Positions 8,483-17,767 of a DNA stretch of 22,923 nt are shown here, in pieces (positions within the stretch are counted from its first letter, which is position 1; every line of letters begins with the position of its first letter). The position numbers were made by a program, and so were the translations under genes. The DNA comes from Chara braunii. Lineage: Eukaryota > Streptophyta > Charophyceae > Charales > Characeae. The notes beneath the pieces are model-generated. The model worked only from the letters and a program-made list of their open reading frames with translations. It had not been told where the DNA came from and ran no database searches. Location of the stretch: assembly GCA_003427395.1 (NCBI GenBank), contig BFEA01000174.1, positions 1,090,176 through 1,113,098 on the forward strand, written 5' to 3'.

Positions 8483-10298
8483 TTGTTTTTTTCATCTGAA
8501 CTATCTATGTCCGGTATTGAGACGCGTGGGCAGACAGCGGAGAGAGAGAGAAGGGAGAGAGAAAGCGTTCTTTTTGAGAGTGTGAGGAAGGGCAAGAGGA
8601 GTGTTCGCCCAAACGTGAGGAGAGAGCGGACCCCTCTTGAGAGAACTGCTAACACCCCTTCTTCCAGCATGGCAAACATCTCATATGCCCAATGGCAAGC
8701 CATGCTGGACACATCAGACGAGAACGAGAAACCATTCTTCCAAATGCTTCATGATGATGCCGTGCAGAGGGAAAGGGAGGCAGAGGAAGCAGCCAAAGCC
8801 ACAAGCATAGCTGCTCATGTGGCCCTCCTTGAGGTCCCGGAAGCCAATGCTGACCGTCGCAGCCTTGGTTCGACTACGGAACTTAGAAGACCTTGAGTCT
8901 CGTGCAACAGCACTGTAGCAGCGGAACCAAGAGCTGCAGGCTGAGATAATCAGCCTCAAACAGTCCCAACTGTCTGCCCCCCGCCCTCCTAACCCTCGAC
9001 CTGCTGCAGTCCCAGTCTCTCAATCTAACACAGTCCTCATGGCAAGAGCAAGTGGAATTGTGACAAGCGCACGAATCGGTGCCAGCTCCTCAAGCGGCAG
9101 CGCCGACAGTTCTGCACTAGTCATAGTCCCAAATGCAGGGACATTAGCCCAAAACGCCACAGTCCTTACTGGCGTTCAGTACAGCGGTCCCGTAGTGGGC
9201 AAGCGGACAGCCACCAAGTACGACGGGAAAGCGGATATCACCTCTTGGATTAGTTCCATGCGCTCATACTTCGAGGTCATGCGGACACCGCAAGAAGACC
9301 GAAGCATGATCATGGGCACTAATACTGAGCCCGCCGTACAGAATCACATTGAGCTCCAAGTTGTTGCTGCAGGTTATGAAAGAATTGACCTGACTGAGTG
9401 GCTGAAAGTAACCCCTGTACGCACCCTTGAGGACCTTCTCATCGCACGATACCAAGATAAGCACGCTGCGCTCAAGGCTAGGCTGAAGCTTGAGGCCCTC
9501 AAGGGCCAAAAATGGAGGTCCTCTATGCAGGCTTTGGAACAGCACTTGACTGGTATGTTCACCACTCCAGACCTGGGAATGGCCGACGTGTCTTGTATGG
9601 ATGTAGTCATGGGAGTGGCCCCTAAAGAATACCTCTCCCTGTTAGCACTCAAAGACCATACCACCTGGCGAGAGCTCATGACGGACCTAGTCAACCTAGA
9701 GGCCAAGGACCTCGCCAGGCGTAAGAAGGTACCCACTGCAGGTGGAAAACCACAACGCAAGCGGTATGGAAGCAGCAACCAGCTTGCCCTGCATGAACAT
9801 CGGGAAGTTGAAGATCAGTCCTACGTGGATGATCTGTATCTAAATGACGATCTAGAGCCGGACTTCGATATGGGTTGTTCCACATCAGCCATTGAGTCTG
9901 AAGTAAACGAAGACGAAAAACTTAATGCATTTAAAAAGACTGCTTCAAACAAGGGGCCTAACCATGGTTCGAGTAAGGGAACTATTGTCCACGTCCCCAA
10001 GAATGCGAAGATCCCTGAGAAACCGGAGGACGCATCTACCAAGCCTTGGGAAGCCCTTCGTATCGGTCAAAAGGAATAAGAAAGAAGATCTAAACTGCGC
10101 ATATGCTTGCATTGTCAAAAGCGTGGGCATGTTGTGCAGGACTGTTATAGACTTCAGGGAAACAAGCAAAGGGCGTAGAGGAGTCATCAGCAGTCCTTAC
10201 AACAATCAGTTGCAGGCCCCTCCGATGAGCCTGAATCTGATCAACAGCCTATTCTTGAAGCCCGGAACGATGCTCAATCCAAGACTGCTGCAACTCAT
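8483..10298 (+). pseudogene. gag: gag region (broken): coiled coil, gag core, CCHC knuckle
   Basis: Gag forms the particle that packages element RNA. The first frame runs 8483-8896. It begins with an Arg-rich segment, then MANISYAQWQAMLD (ATG at 8669, perhaps the true start) and a charged helix. A frameshift between 8811 and 8896 moves the message to the frame used by everything downstream, where RNLEDLESRATAL continues the helix. That frame has a TAG at 8916, then a long open run including 9039-10079. The gag core lies at about residues 48-230 after the Met at 9039 (KYDGKADITSWISSM through LVNLEAKDLARRKK), followed by basic then acidic segments. Stops TAA at 10077 and TAG at 10176 interrupt it. 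Between them is the zinc knuckle. The tail is Gln/Ser/Pro-rich. The family assignment is by position and pattern, not by alignment. Confidence 0.8.
10098..10148 (+). pseudogene. CCHC zinc knuckle of gag (nucleocapsid)
   Basis: In the main polyprotein frame, RICLHCQKRGHVVQDCY gives an exact C-x2-C-x4-H-x4-C motif with Cys codons at 10104, 10113 and 10143 and His at 10128. Such knuckles bind the element's RNA. It is stranded between two in-frame stops (10077 and 10176), so it could not be made in one piece with gag or pol without readthrough. Confidence 0.85.
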
Positions 10299-11222
10299 GT
10301 GCTATACACCGAGCCTTGGGAGGAGTCTAAGGAAGTTGACTTCCACGCTCACATGGAACATTGGCTGCAGCTCAAGCAGCAACGCCGTGTTCAAGGGAGC
10401 GTGGAGCTAACCTTCTTTAAACTGTTAATTAACCGCCAATACATCCACGTGCTGATCGATAGTGGTTCAACCACTAATTTCTTTTCTCCTAACGGGATTC
10501 GTAAGGCGGGCCTGGGAATGAAGCAAGTGGACCTGCAGAACCCTTGTCAGACCCAAGTGGGCAACCAAGAGGTTGTCACCTCTACACATGCTGTCAAAGG
10601 TGTGCTCGTCACCTTTGACAAGGACCACACTGTCACACATGAGCTCAACTTTTATGTCATGGACAAGTGTCCGTTCGACGCGGTCATTGGCTTGGGCTGG
10701 TTAAAGGCTCATTGCCTAAGGACCACGTGGGCGGACAATCAGTTTGTGGTGCGTGATGCCAAGGGGAACGAGCGTACCGTCTTGTTGGATGACACGCGCG
10801 AGTCCCCTGTAACTCTTCTAACTGCAAACAAATTCTGCAAATCAGTGCGCAGGGGCAAGGAAGTTGAGCATGTACATGTCGCTTTTTTAAAGCCTCTCCA
10901 TGTGCCTTCTACTTTTGCTGCATTTTCTACCTCGGTAAGTAACTCTAATTCTACCACCTCTACTTCTAATCCATCTACTTCTATTGTGAATAATCCCTCT
11001 ACTTTTGATCCAAGCACTTCTAATCCGATTGTAATTCTTCTAAATCCTAAATGTAATTTTCTTTCTCCTGATGAGGATGATCCTCCGCCTGAAGTCCCAA
11101 AAAACATTCGCCAGCGATTCGATCGATTCCCTGAAGTTCTGGCCGAACCTCGTGGAGTTCCTGAGCGTCCGATCAAACACAAGATCGAGATAATAGAAGG
11201 GAATGTTCCTCCAAAGGGCTGA
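10299..11222 (+). pseudogene. Aspartic protease and linker of the polyprotein
   Basis: This is an open segment of 307 codons in the gag-pol frame. The protease cuts the polyprotein into its working parts. The active-site triad D-S-G is at residues 54-56 (Asp codon 10458-10460) in VLIDSGSTTNF, and the downstream FDAVIGLGWLKAH matches the conserved second half of retropepsins. After residue about 200 comes a Ser/Thr/Asn/Pro-rich low-complexity linker to about residue 250. The last 50 residues (RFPEVLAEP...RPIKHKIEI) are the usual run-in to reverse transcriptase. The segment ends at TGA (11220-11222) where relatives usually have Arg after PPKG, and the frame continues directly into RT. The start at 10299 is just the first Met after the upstream stop and not a real start. 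Confidence 0.85.
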
Positions 11223-11612
11223 GTCTACTGGAGGGGACAAGGCGAGTTGGAGGAGTTGAGAAGGCAGATTGATGACATGATTGACCGTGGATGGATTAGG
11301 CCTAGTGAGTCTGAGTTCGGTGCACCTGTCTTGTTTGTGCCAAAGAAAAGAGGCAAACTCCGGATGCGCATTGACTATCATGGTCTGAATCGTATCACCA
11401 GAAAGAACGCATACCCTTTGCCGCGCATAGATGATATGCTAGATGCGGCAGGTGGGTGCAAGGTTTTCTCCAAGATCGACCTCAAATATGGTTACCACCA
11501 AATTGAAGTCGATCCGAGTGACCAGCACAAAACTGCATTCAAAACACGCGATGGGCTGTACGAATTCATCGTTATGCCCTTCGGTCTTACGAATTCACCA
11601 GCCACATTTTAG
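11223..11612 (+). pseudogene. Reverse transcriptase, N-terminal part
   Basis: This continues the same frame after the TGA at 11220. It contains the RT fingers and first palm motifs: [60 protein letters not shown], and [13 protein letters not shown] with the first catalytic Asp, then [15 protein letters not shown]. All are close to the Ty3/gypsy pattern. It ends at TAG (11610-11612), where gypsy RTs nearly always have Gln (ATFQ), so the stop is best read as a CAG-to-TAG change. There is no ATG start of its own. Confidence 0.9.
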
Positions 11613-13451
11613 TGCCTCATGGACAAGGTACTCCGCCATCAGCTCAACAGGTTTGTGGTTGTATACCTTGACGATATCTTGATCTTCAGCAAGTCCATGG
11701 AAGAGCACGTCAATTACCTTGAGGAGGTGTTGCAAGTCCTGAAGGAGGCGGAACTACACCTCCACTTAGAGAAATCAGAGTTTGGAAGGGACAGCGTCAT
11801 CTATCTTGGGCATCGGTTGTCTGCAAACGGCCTTGAGCCGGAGGCAACCAAGGTTGAGGTCATCCGAAAGTGGCCTCAACCGGCGAACGTATGCGAAATG
11901 CGTTCTTTTCTTGGTTTGGCCTCATATTACCGGAAGTTTGTGCCCAAATTTTCCGTCATTGCTCAACCATTCGCGAGACTAACAAGTAAGAATGTTGCCT
12001 ATGCGTGGTGTGAGAAGTGTGAGACTGCGTTCCAAGCCTTGAAAGAGGCATTGGTGAGTCATCCTGTGCTCNGCATTGCGGATCCCAACCTCNCGTTCGT
12101 NGTCACTACGNACGCNAGCCANTTTGGGATTGGTGCAGTGNTGNAACAAGATGATGGTNATGGCCTGCGTCCGCTCGAGTATTACAGCAAACACATGCCC
12201 AGCCACAAGGTAGCTACTTCCACATATATGCGTGAGCTCTACGCCCTGCGCGAGGCGCTCACACATTCGAAGCACTACCTCTTGGGTCCTCACATCAAGG
12301 TCTACTCAGGTCATCAGACCTTGCAGTGGATTCAGACACAAATTGATCTCTCTCCTACATTGACCCGCTGGTTGCATGACATTGATGTCTACAGCTTTGA
12401 GTTGAAACACAAGAAAGGTTGTTATAACCAGGTTGCTGATGCGTTATCCCGTCATCCTGAATTTTCGACTTGCCTTGTGGGTTCGTATGACGTCCNAAGG
12501 AAACTGAAGGAGGATTTGGTCGAACACACCGCCAAGGATCCGGACATAAGTCCCATCCTTGAGCAGCTCAAGGTTGACCCTAACAGTCAGCCTGATTTTC
12601 ATGAGTGCGAGGGTTTTGTATTCCGCCGGTATGGGAAGTTTGATCGTTTGTGTGTACCCAACCATGCGCCTCTTCGGACTCATTTCTTGGATTTGGCACA
12701 TGGTCGGAGTCGACACTTCAGCTTTGAGAAGACTTATGGAAGCCTTCTGCAACAGTTTCATTGGTCGGGAATGAAAGGAGTTGCTCATAAATTTATTGTT
12801 GAATGCCAAGTTTGTCAAAGAGTCAAGGTCCATAGGCATAAGCCGTATGGCCTGCTTAAACCCCTCCCAATTCCTGATGGACCCGGTGAGTCGATTTCCA
12901 TCGACTTCACGGACATGGGAAAGGTGAGTGAAGCAGGGAATTCACAAGTCATGGTCATAGTCGATCGTTTCTCCAAATTTCTGAATCTGATTCCTTTTCC
13001 TCCCCATGCCCTAACTGAGCTTGTCATCGAAGAGTTCCATCATGTGTATATTCTGCAATATGGCCAACCAAAAACCATTGTGAGTGGTCGGGACACCCGA
13101 TTCATTAGTAAAGATTGGAAGGACTTCACTTCTCAAATCTACGACATTAAGCTCAACAAGACTTCTGGTCGACACCCCGAAGCCAATGGACTGAATGAGG
13201 AGATCAACCAGACTATCATCCAACTACTTCGCGCATTGATTGTTCCAGATCAGAACACGTGGGACAAGGAGTTGCAAAAAGTAAAGGGACTGTACAACAA
13301 CTTCATTCACTCTGCAACGTGTGACACCAAATCAGTCGCAATACGGATGGACTTCACTTCTCAAATCTACCACATTAAGCTCAACAAGACTTCTGGTCGA
13401 CACCCCGAAGCCAATGGACTGGTTGAGGAGATCAACCAGACTGTCATCTAA
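11613..13451 (+). pseudogene. Polyprotein: RT C-terminus, RNase H, integrase
   Basis: This is the longest open stretch, 610 codons from the Met at 11619. RT: VVVYLDDILIFSKS at residues about 13-26 holds the YxDD catalytic pair (Asp codons 11670 and 11673). RNase H spans about residues 150-275. Glu in RELYAL (12234) and Asp in VADALSR (12438) are kept. The first Asp is hidden by an N (NAC codon at 12111). The Asp usually found in 'TDH' is Gly here (SGH, codon 12309). Integrase: the zinc-binding pair is His 12699/12714 and Cys 12804/12813. The first catalytic Asp is in SIDF (12903) and Glu in GLNEE (13197). The second Asp (normally SDRD) is Gly (SGRD, codon 13086). The segment runs into a tandem duplication and ends at TAA (13449). 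Together these would copy RNA to DNA and insert it. Confidence 0.9.
12072..12159. other. Cluster of nine single ambiguous bases (N)
   Basis: Ns occur at 12072, 12093, 12101, 12111, 12116, 12122, 12141, 12144 and 12159, with one more at 12496. They are isolated bases in otherwise readable RNase H sequence and the frame stays open. This fits unresolved differences among repeat copies during assembly rather than a gap. They mask one RNase H catalytic codon. Confidence 0.85.
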
Positions 13452-13578
13452 CTACTTCGCACATTGATTGTTTCAGATCAGAACACGTGGGACAAGGAGT
13501 TGCAAAAAGTAAGGGGACTGTACAACAACTTCATTCACTCTGCAACTGGTGTGAGACCAAATCAGTTGCAATATTGAT
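13121..13578 (+). repeat. Tandem duplication inside the integrase gene
   Basis: Copy 1 is 13121-13348 (228 bp) and copy 2 is 13349-13578 (230 bp). They differ by 12 substitutions and one 2-bp indel by my count, about 5%. Each copy encodes the end of the catalytic core including the Glu-bearing GL(N/V)EEINQT motif. The 2 bp are missing from copy 1 in the codons after HSAT. That keeps the frame open across the junction but garbles about 11 residues. The junction has short similarity (GGAAGG versus GGATGG). Confidence 0.92.
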
Positions 13579-14087
13579 GGCCGATTCGTCATCCCCTCTT
13601 CTATCTGCTCCCTGAACGGTCACCTTGTCTAATGCCCGACATGCCTGGCTACAATGCCAAGTACGCACGCTTGCTCAAAATTGTTATTGCAGCCATGAAC
13701 AAGCGCCAGCATGCCATGATCAAACACGCTAACAAGTTGCGCAAAGAAGCAAAATTCAAAGTAGGGGATTATGTTTGGGTCAAAATGTCCGAGTTTTCTG
13801 ATGAAGAGGGAGTATCACGACAGTTTTTTCGATTGTACTATGGCCCTTGGCAGATTCTGAAAGTGATTGGGGATGATTTTGGTCCTTCATATGTGATTAA
13901 CGTGCCCCCTCATCTGCGCACGTATCCGGTCTTTCATGTGTCCAAACTGTTCCCACACATTGATGATGAGACTTTTCCTTTCCGAGATCCTATGATACCT
14001 CGCTCTATCGACGGCGGCCATAAGATAGACAAAATCGTTTCTCACGAGGGAAGAGGGAGGAACCGACAGTACAAGGTCACCCGTTGA
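13452..14087 (+). pseudogene. Integrase C-terminus: GPY module and start of chromodomain
   Basis: This is the same frame after the TAA at 13449. It covers the rest of duplicated copy 2, a TGA at 13575, then WPIRHPLFYLLP and an open run from 13632. VGDYVWVKM at about residues 48-56 of that run, LYYGPWQILKVIG and PVFHVSKLFPHI are the GPY/F module that follows the integrase core in Ty3/gypsy elements. HKIDKIVSHEGRGRNRQYKV near the end has the layout of the first half of a chromodomain. The frame closes at TGA (14085-14087) just where the second chromodomain half should follow. That half is found in the next frame. Confidence 0.82.
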
Positions 14088-14272
14088 CTAAATTCTTTTG
14101 GATTGACCAAAAAGAGCGGCTAAAGAGTACTCCCCGTGTTGTGAACGCTTATGAACGACAGATCATTGAGGGACAGACTGCTAAATTTGTTGCCAAATTG
14201 ACCCCTCACGGACTTACTAAGTCTCTCTTTCTAATTTACTCCTACGATGCATTTTGTGCCAACTCCGAATGA
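14084..14272 (+). pseudogene. Chromodomain second half, shifted frame, and polyprotein tail
   Basis: A 62-codon stretch has no ATG. It continues the polyprotein after a frameshift near 14080-14087. LTKFFWIDQKERLKST has the aromatic and acidic spacing of the second strand and closing helix of a chromodomain (compare the general pattern W..y....tWep...L). The remainder (VVNAYERQIIEGQTA...) shows no known fold. It ends with TGA (14270-14272) about 30 bases before the polypurine tract, which is where a pol gene of this family would be expected to stop. Confidence 0.65.
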
Positions 14273-14302
14273 GTTACTGGCTCGAAGGGACCTCGCTCTT
14301 GA

Positions 14303-14313
14303 CAGGGGGGTAG
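14303..14313 (+). promoter_or_regulatory. Polypurine tract
   Basis: CAGGGGGGTAG lies directly before the TGTAATGACC start of the 3' LTR. A G-rich run with a terminal TAG is typical of plant chromoviruses and would prime plus-strand DNA synthesis. Confidence 0.85.
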
Positions 14314-15733
14314 TGTAATGACCCGCCAAAAACACAGACTGAGAACACTGCTGATTTCTGGGTTTTGCCGCTGGAATGAATGCCTTGCTGAAATTCCCGC
14401 ATTCTGTTGTGATTTCCATGTCTGTGCGTGTGCGTGCCTGCTGGTTTGCATGCTTGTCTGAGTGCTTGTGGGTTGAGTGTGTGTGTGACCCGCAAGGGTA
14501 CTTGTTGGTTGCAAGGCCCCGCAGGGCCGGTACCTACCTGTGGCCGTGACTTTGAGGGTTGCAGGGGGGAAAACACTCAAGTAGCGGGGGTAGGCCCGCG
14601 ACACTTAGAACAGCAGGGAAAACACTCAAGTAGCAGGTAGGCCAGTACCACTCAAGTAGTGGTAGGGGTGTCAGGTACTGGAGGCCGAGCAGAAGAAGAC
14701 AAAAAGTTGGCATTTTTAGAGGCCCAGTAGTGGTAGGATAGAGGTAGGCCGGTACCAGTCCAAGTAGCCCGGGTCTAGGGCCTGTATGGAGGATAGCAGA
14801 GCCTGCAATGATGTTTCCCTCCGAAAGGGAGGAGGTACCGGTTGCTAGGAGGCCGCTCGGCCAAGGAAGTCACCGCCCAGGAGGCCGGTAGGCCGCTATA
14901 TCTCCAGGAAGAGCAAAGAGTTCTTCCTCATTTGCAATGTGCAAGGATTGGCGACATGCTGCTGGAGCACAACGCTAGAGGATACAGCGTTGCTTGGAGG
15001 TGAAGGGTCGTTGGAGCTCAGCCTGGCTATGGCGAGCAGTCCAGCTGGAGGAGGAGGAAGAAGGGGGTGAGGTAGGAGAGTGGCGTGGCACCTACCTGGC
15101 TATGGTGGACACCGCCTTCAACACCTTGTTGGGCGCTGCATCTGGAAGGCCCCAGTGGAGGTAGTGTTGCACCAAGGAAGCTCGAGGCAGAATTAGTCAT
15201 GGCGGACCAGCCAGCAGCGGCATAGCTGCTTTGGGTTGTCCTTTGGACATCAACGCAGCACCATAGCTGCTCTAGGTTGTCCTTTGGACATCAGCGCAGC
15301 ACGATAGCTGCACCATTAGTCCGCCATGGCCTATGCATGAGAGAGGAGGCTGAAGGAGGGAAGTCGTAGCTATGGTGGACTTGTTGTTGTTGTTGTTGTT
15401 GTTGAGTTGAGTCAGCAGTAAGAGGGAACTTCGGATATCGATTCTGGTTCATCCATTCACTGTTATTATTATTATTGAGAGAAGAATAAGATTGGCGAAG
15501 TGAAGGGGGAGGAGGAAGGTGGAGAGAGAAGGGGCAATTGTCATCGGTCTTGCCGGTGTACATCTTCTTCTTCTTCTTTTTTTTCTTCTTTCCCTCTCTT
15601 CTGGTCTTTATCTCTTTGCAAGTGATTTCATTTCTTTAGCAATTGGGTGGCGTTGTCTTTCATTGTGAATCGCAATTGGGTGGCTTGTCTTTTATTGTGA
15701 ATTTGCACTTGGGAAATGACAAGGATCGTAACA
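14314..15733 (+). repeat. 3' long terminal repeat
   Basis: It matches 5771-7160 over its full length. In the first ~260 bp I count 11 substitutions, 7 of them transitions. Differences include a ~12-14-bp insertion near 14967-14980, a much shorter CTT run and a 33-bp tandem duplication near the end that the 5' LTR lacks. It ends GATCGTAACA. The two LTRs of one element are identical when it inserts, so these changes came later. Confidence 0.92.
15639..15702. repeat. 33-bp tandem duplication unique to the 3' LTR
   Basis: GCAATTGGGTGGC followed by TTGTCTTTCATTGTGAAT occurs twice (starts 15639 and 15672). The 5' LTR has it once (about 7098-7130). Confidence 0.85.
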
Positions 15734-15737
15734 GAAG
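15734..15737. repeat. Target-site duplication, right copy (GAAG)
   Basis: GAAG immediately follows the GTAACA end of the 3' LTR and matches the four bases before the 5' LTR. Confidence 0.65.
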
Positions 15738-16640
15738 AAAAATAAAAAATTCGAATTTGCATGTTCAGTAGGTCTCCAAATCCCCAAAATCCTGAAAACT
15801 AATTTCAATTTCAGACTGTTGAAAGAATCAGAGAAACGAAGACAAAAAATGGAAGTGCAAAAAAAATAAATACAATTTCAGATAATTTTCGAACAAAAAT
15901 TAAGAATTTGGAAAGCATTTAGATAAGAGTATGAGCAGCAAGACTGAATTTGGGATTTCAAAACCAGAAACTTAACTGCAAAGAGAGATTTTTCGAGAAT
16001 AAATAATATTTCAGAATATTGAAGCAACGACAAGGTTTGAAAATTCCAGCTAGATTCAGTCAAAAACGGCCTAGTGTGTCAGTATTGTGGCTTTGACCCA
16101 AACAGAACGTACGGTCATTATCAACGTATCTAGACTGAAAGTTGCCCCAAATACAACTATAATGATCGTACGACACCAACCAAACCGTCACCATAGGATT
16201 GGTCGCATTCTTAGTCGGGGTTGGGAGTTAGCGCTCAGGGCAGGTCTCAGTGTACTTACACCTCAACTTTCCTGGATGTATCTAACTATGGCTGAATTCA
16301 GTTGAAGAACCATCCGACCGGTCGCAATTGCACTCGACCCGTTGTAGGGCCTAACCCCGTTAGACTTTCGAGCCTGTGTCGACCCCACTGCGGGTCCTAG
16401 TTGGCTCGGTCTGCCCATGCTCATGCTCAGGGCGTGGTCCGTTCATCACGATGCCACCCCCACCTAGTGCTTTGAGATGGATGGGGGTGGGCCATCGAGC
16501 GAGAGAGCTTTGACATTGGAGATGTTGCTCAGCCCTCACGCCGGGTAGTAGTCTCGCTGATCATTTTGCAAGCGTAAGTTTTCTGATTCTTGGTTATGTT
16601 CTCAGGCAAAGGCTCCTTTCAATACTCGAGCAGTCCAAGG
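15738..16640. other. Downstream flank, AT-rich then mixed, no gene
   Basis: Bases 15738-16080 are A-rich with many short oligo-A runs. From about 16080 composition becomes balanced. A 72-codon frame at 16087-16305 contains NVSRLKVAPN, faintly like the 'HVSRLK' end of a GPY module, but nothing around it supports a gene. Confidence 0.4.
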
Positions 16641-17440
16641 GGGTTTCCTTGAGAAATTTTCTTCTTTTCGTGCGTAGGCTAAGTGTCATCCTTAGGCTAC
16701 GCACCTTTTCCCTAAAGCAACAGTCTTGCGCCATCAACGGGGAGCAGCGGGGTCGTCTTCCCCTTCGCCCTTATGCATTTCGTGTTCCGTACATTCCATC
16801 CATTGCCACTGGTGCATGCCCCTTAGTCTTTTTGGGGCCCTCTTACGCATGCAAAGGCTACTTCACACTTCAATCAATCAGGACTTCGTTCATTGCTCAA
16901 TCCACACACAAAACTTCATTCACCAAGGCCCCATTCACCGATAGGGTTTATACTAAGGCCCATAGCCTTTGTGCTCATCCCTTTCTCTCCCTTTTGCTGG
17001 CATATTTCTAACCCAATCCCGCTGAAGTCATCCCCAGCTACTCACCTGCACAATCAACACAAATGCAAAGGCCAATACAATCCCCAAAGGCCAATACAAT
17101 CCCCCATTGGGGTCAACACATAGCCCTTCCCACATGCTTATCCTTTTTTTCTTTGCTCTTGGCTTTAACTTCCCATTCCTTTTACCCTACTCAGACAATC
17201 CATCCTCTTCTCACAGTCAAGCAAACCGAGGTCTGGTTCAGTCAATTGACCTTGCTTCAAGATATCAACTCTTTCTAGTCCCTTTTTGGACTTCTCTCCT
17301 TCCAATTTCTCATGTGCCTTTTCCTTTCCTTCTTGGCGGCACAAGGGACCAGCTGCCCCTCCCCTGCCCACTTTTTCCACCAAGTGAGGACAGATTCCTT
17401 TCACCGTTCGTTCCCTGACACTGTAACAAGTGAGTGGGGA
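16641..17440. other. Pyrimidine-rich stretch without a recognisable gene
   Basis: C/T dominates the plus strand, especially 16980-17360. Open frames reach 120 codons but are Ser/Pro/Leu/Phe-rich, as expected from composition. An 18-19-bp unit (AAAGGCCAATACAATCCCC) is repeated twice near 17065-17103. Confidence 0.5.
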
Positions 17441-17700
17441 AGGGTTAGTTATGTGCCAAGAGGAGAGAGGGGGAAAAGGTAAGGTCAAGGCTTTTGAACA
17501 TGGGAAAAGAAAGACGACGAGGCGGCGGTGATGGAAGAAGAAGAGGAAGAAAGAGAAAGGATGAGAAAGAGGATAGGGAAGGAGGTAGCTAGAGAGAGAG
17601 AAAAAAAAAAAAGAGAGAGAGAGAGAGAGACAAAGAGAGGGAGAGAGAAAGAGAGAGAGAGAGAAAGGAAAAGAGAGACTTCCTATGCCTAATCAAACTT
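17440..17700. repeat. Polypurine (GA/GGAA) tract
   Basis: The plus strand switches to almost pure purine, with a 12-base A run and long GAGA runs at about 17590-17690. This is simple sequence with no coding content. Such tracts can form triplex DNA and are hard to assemble. Confidence 0.85.
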
Positions 17701-17767
17701 ATCCCCTACTTGTCCTACCGTCCTACCTAAGGTTTTTTCTCTATACCTTGTTTTCTTTGTATTCCTT

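Larger units (their letters stand above)
5771..15733 (+). mobile_element. Ty3/gypsy LTR retrotransposon, chromovirus type (decayed, full length)
   Basis: A 9,963-bp element has matching LTRs (1,390 and 1,420 bp), TG...CA termini, a primer-binding site for initiator Met-tRNA, a polypurine tract and domains in Ty3/gypsy order: gag core, CCHC knuckle, protease, RT, RNase H, integrase, GPY module, chromodomain-like tail. The RT-RNaseH-integrase order separates it from Ty1/copia, and the tail places it with chromoviruses, whose chromodomain guides integration into chromatin. Gag and pol lie in one frame, so the intact relative probably made a single polyprotein. This copy carries seven in-frame stops, at least two frameshifts, apparent catalytic-residue losses and an internal integrase duplication. 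LTR divergence of about 4-6% by eye points to an old insertion. It could still be copied in trans by active relatives. Confidence 0.93.
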
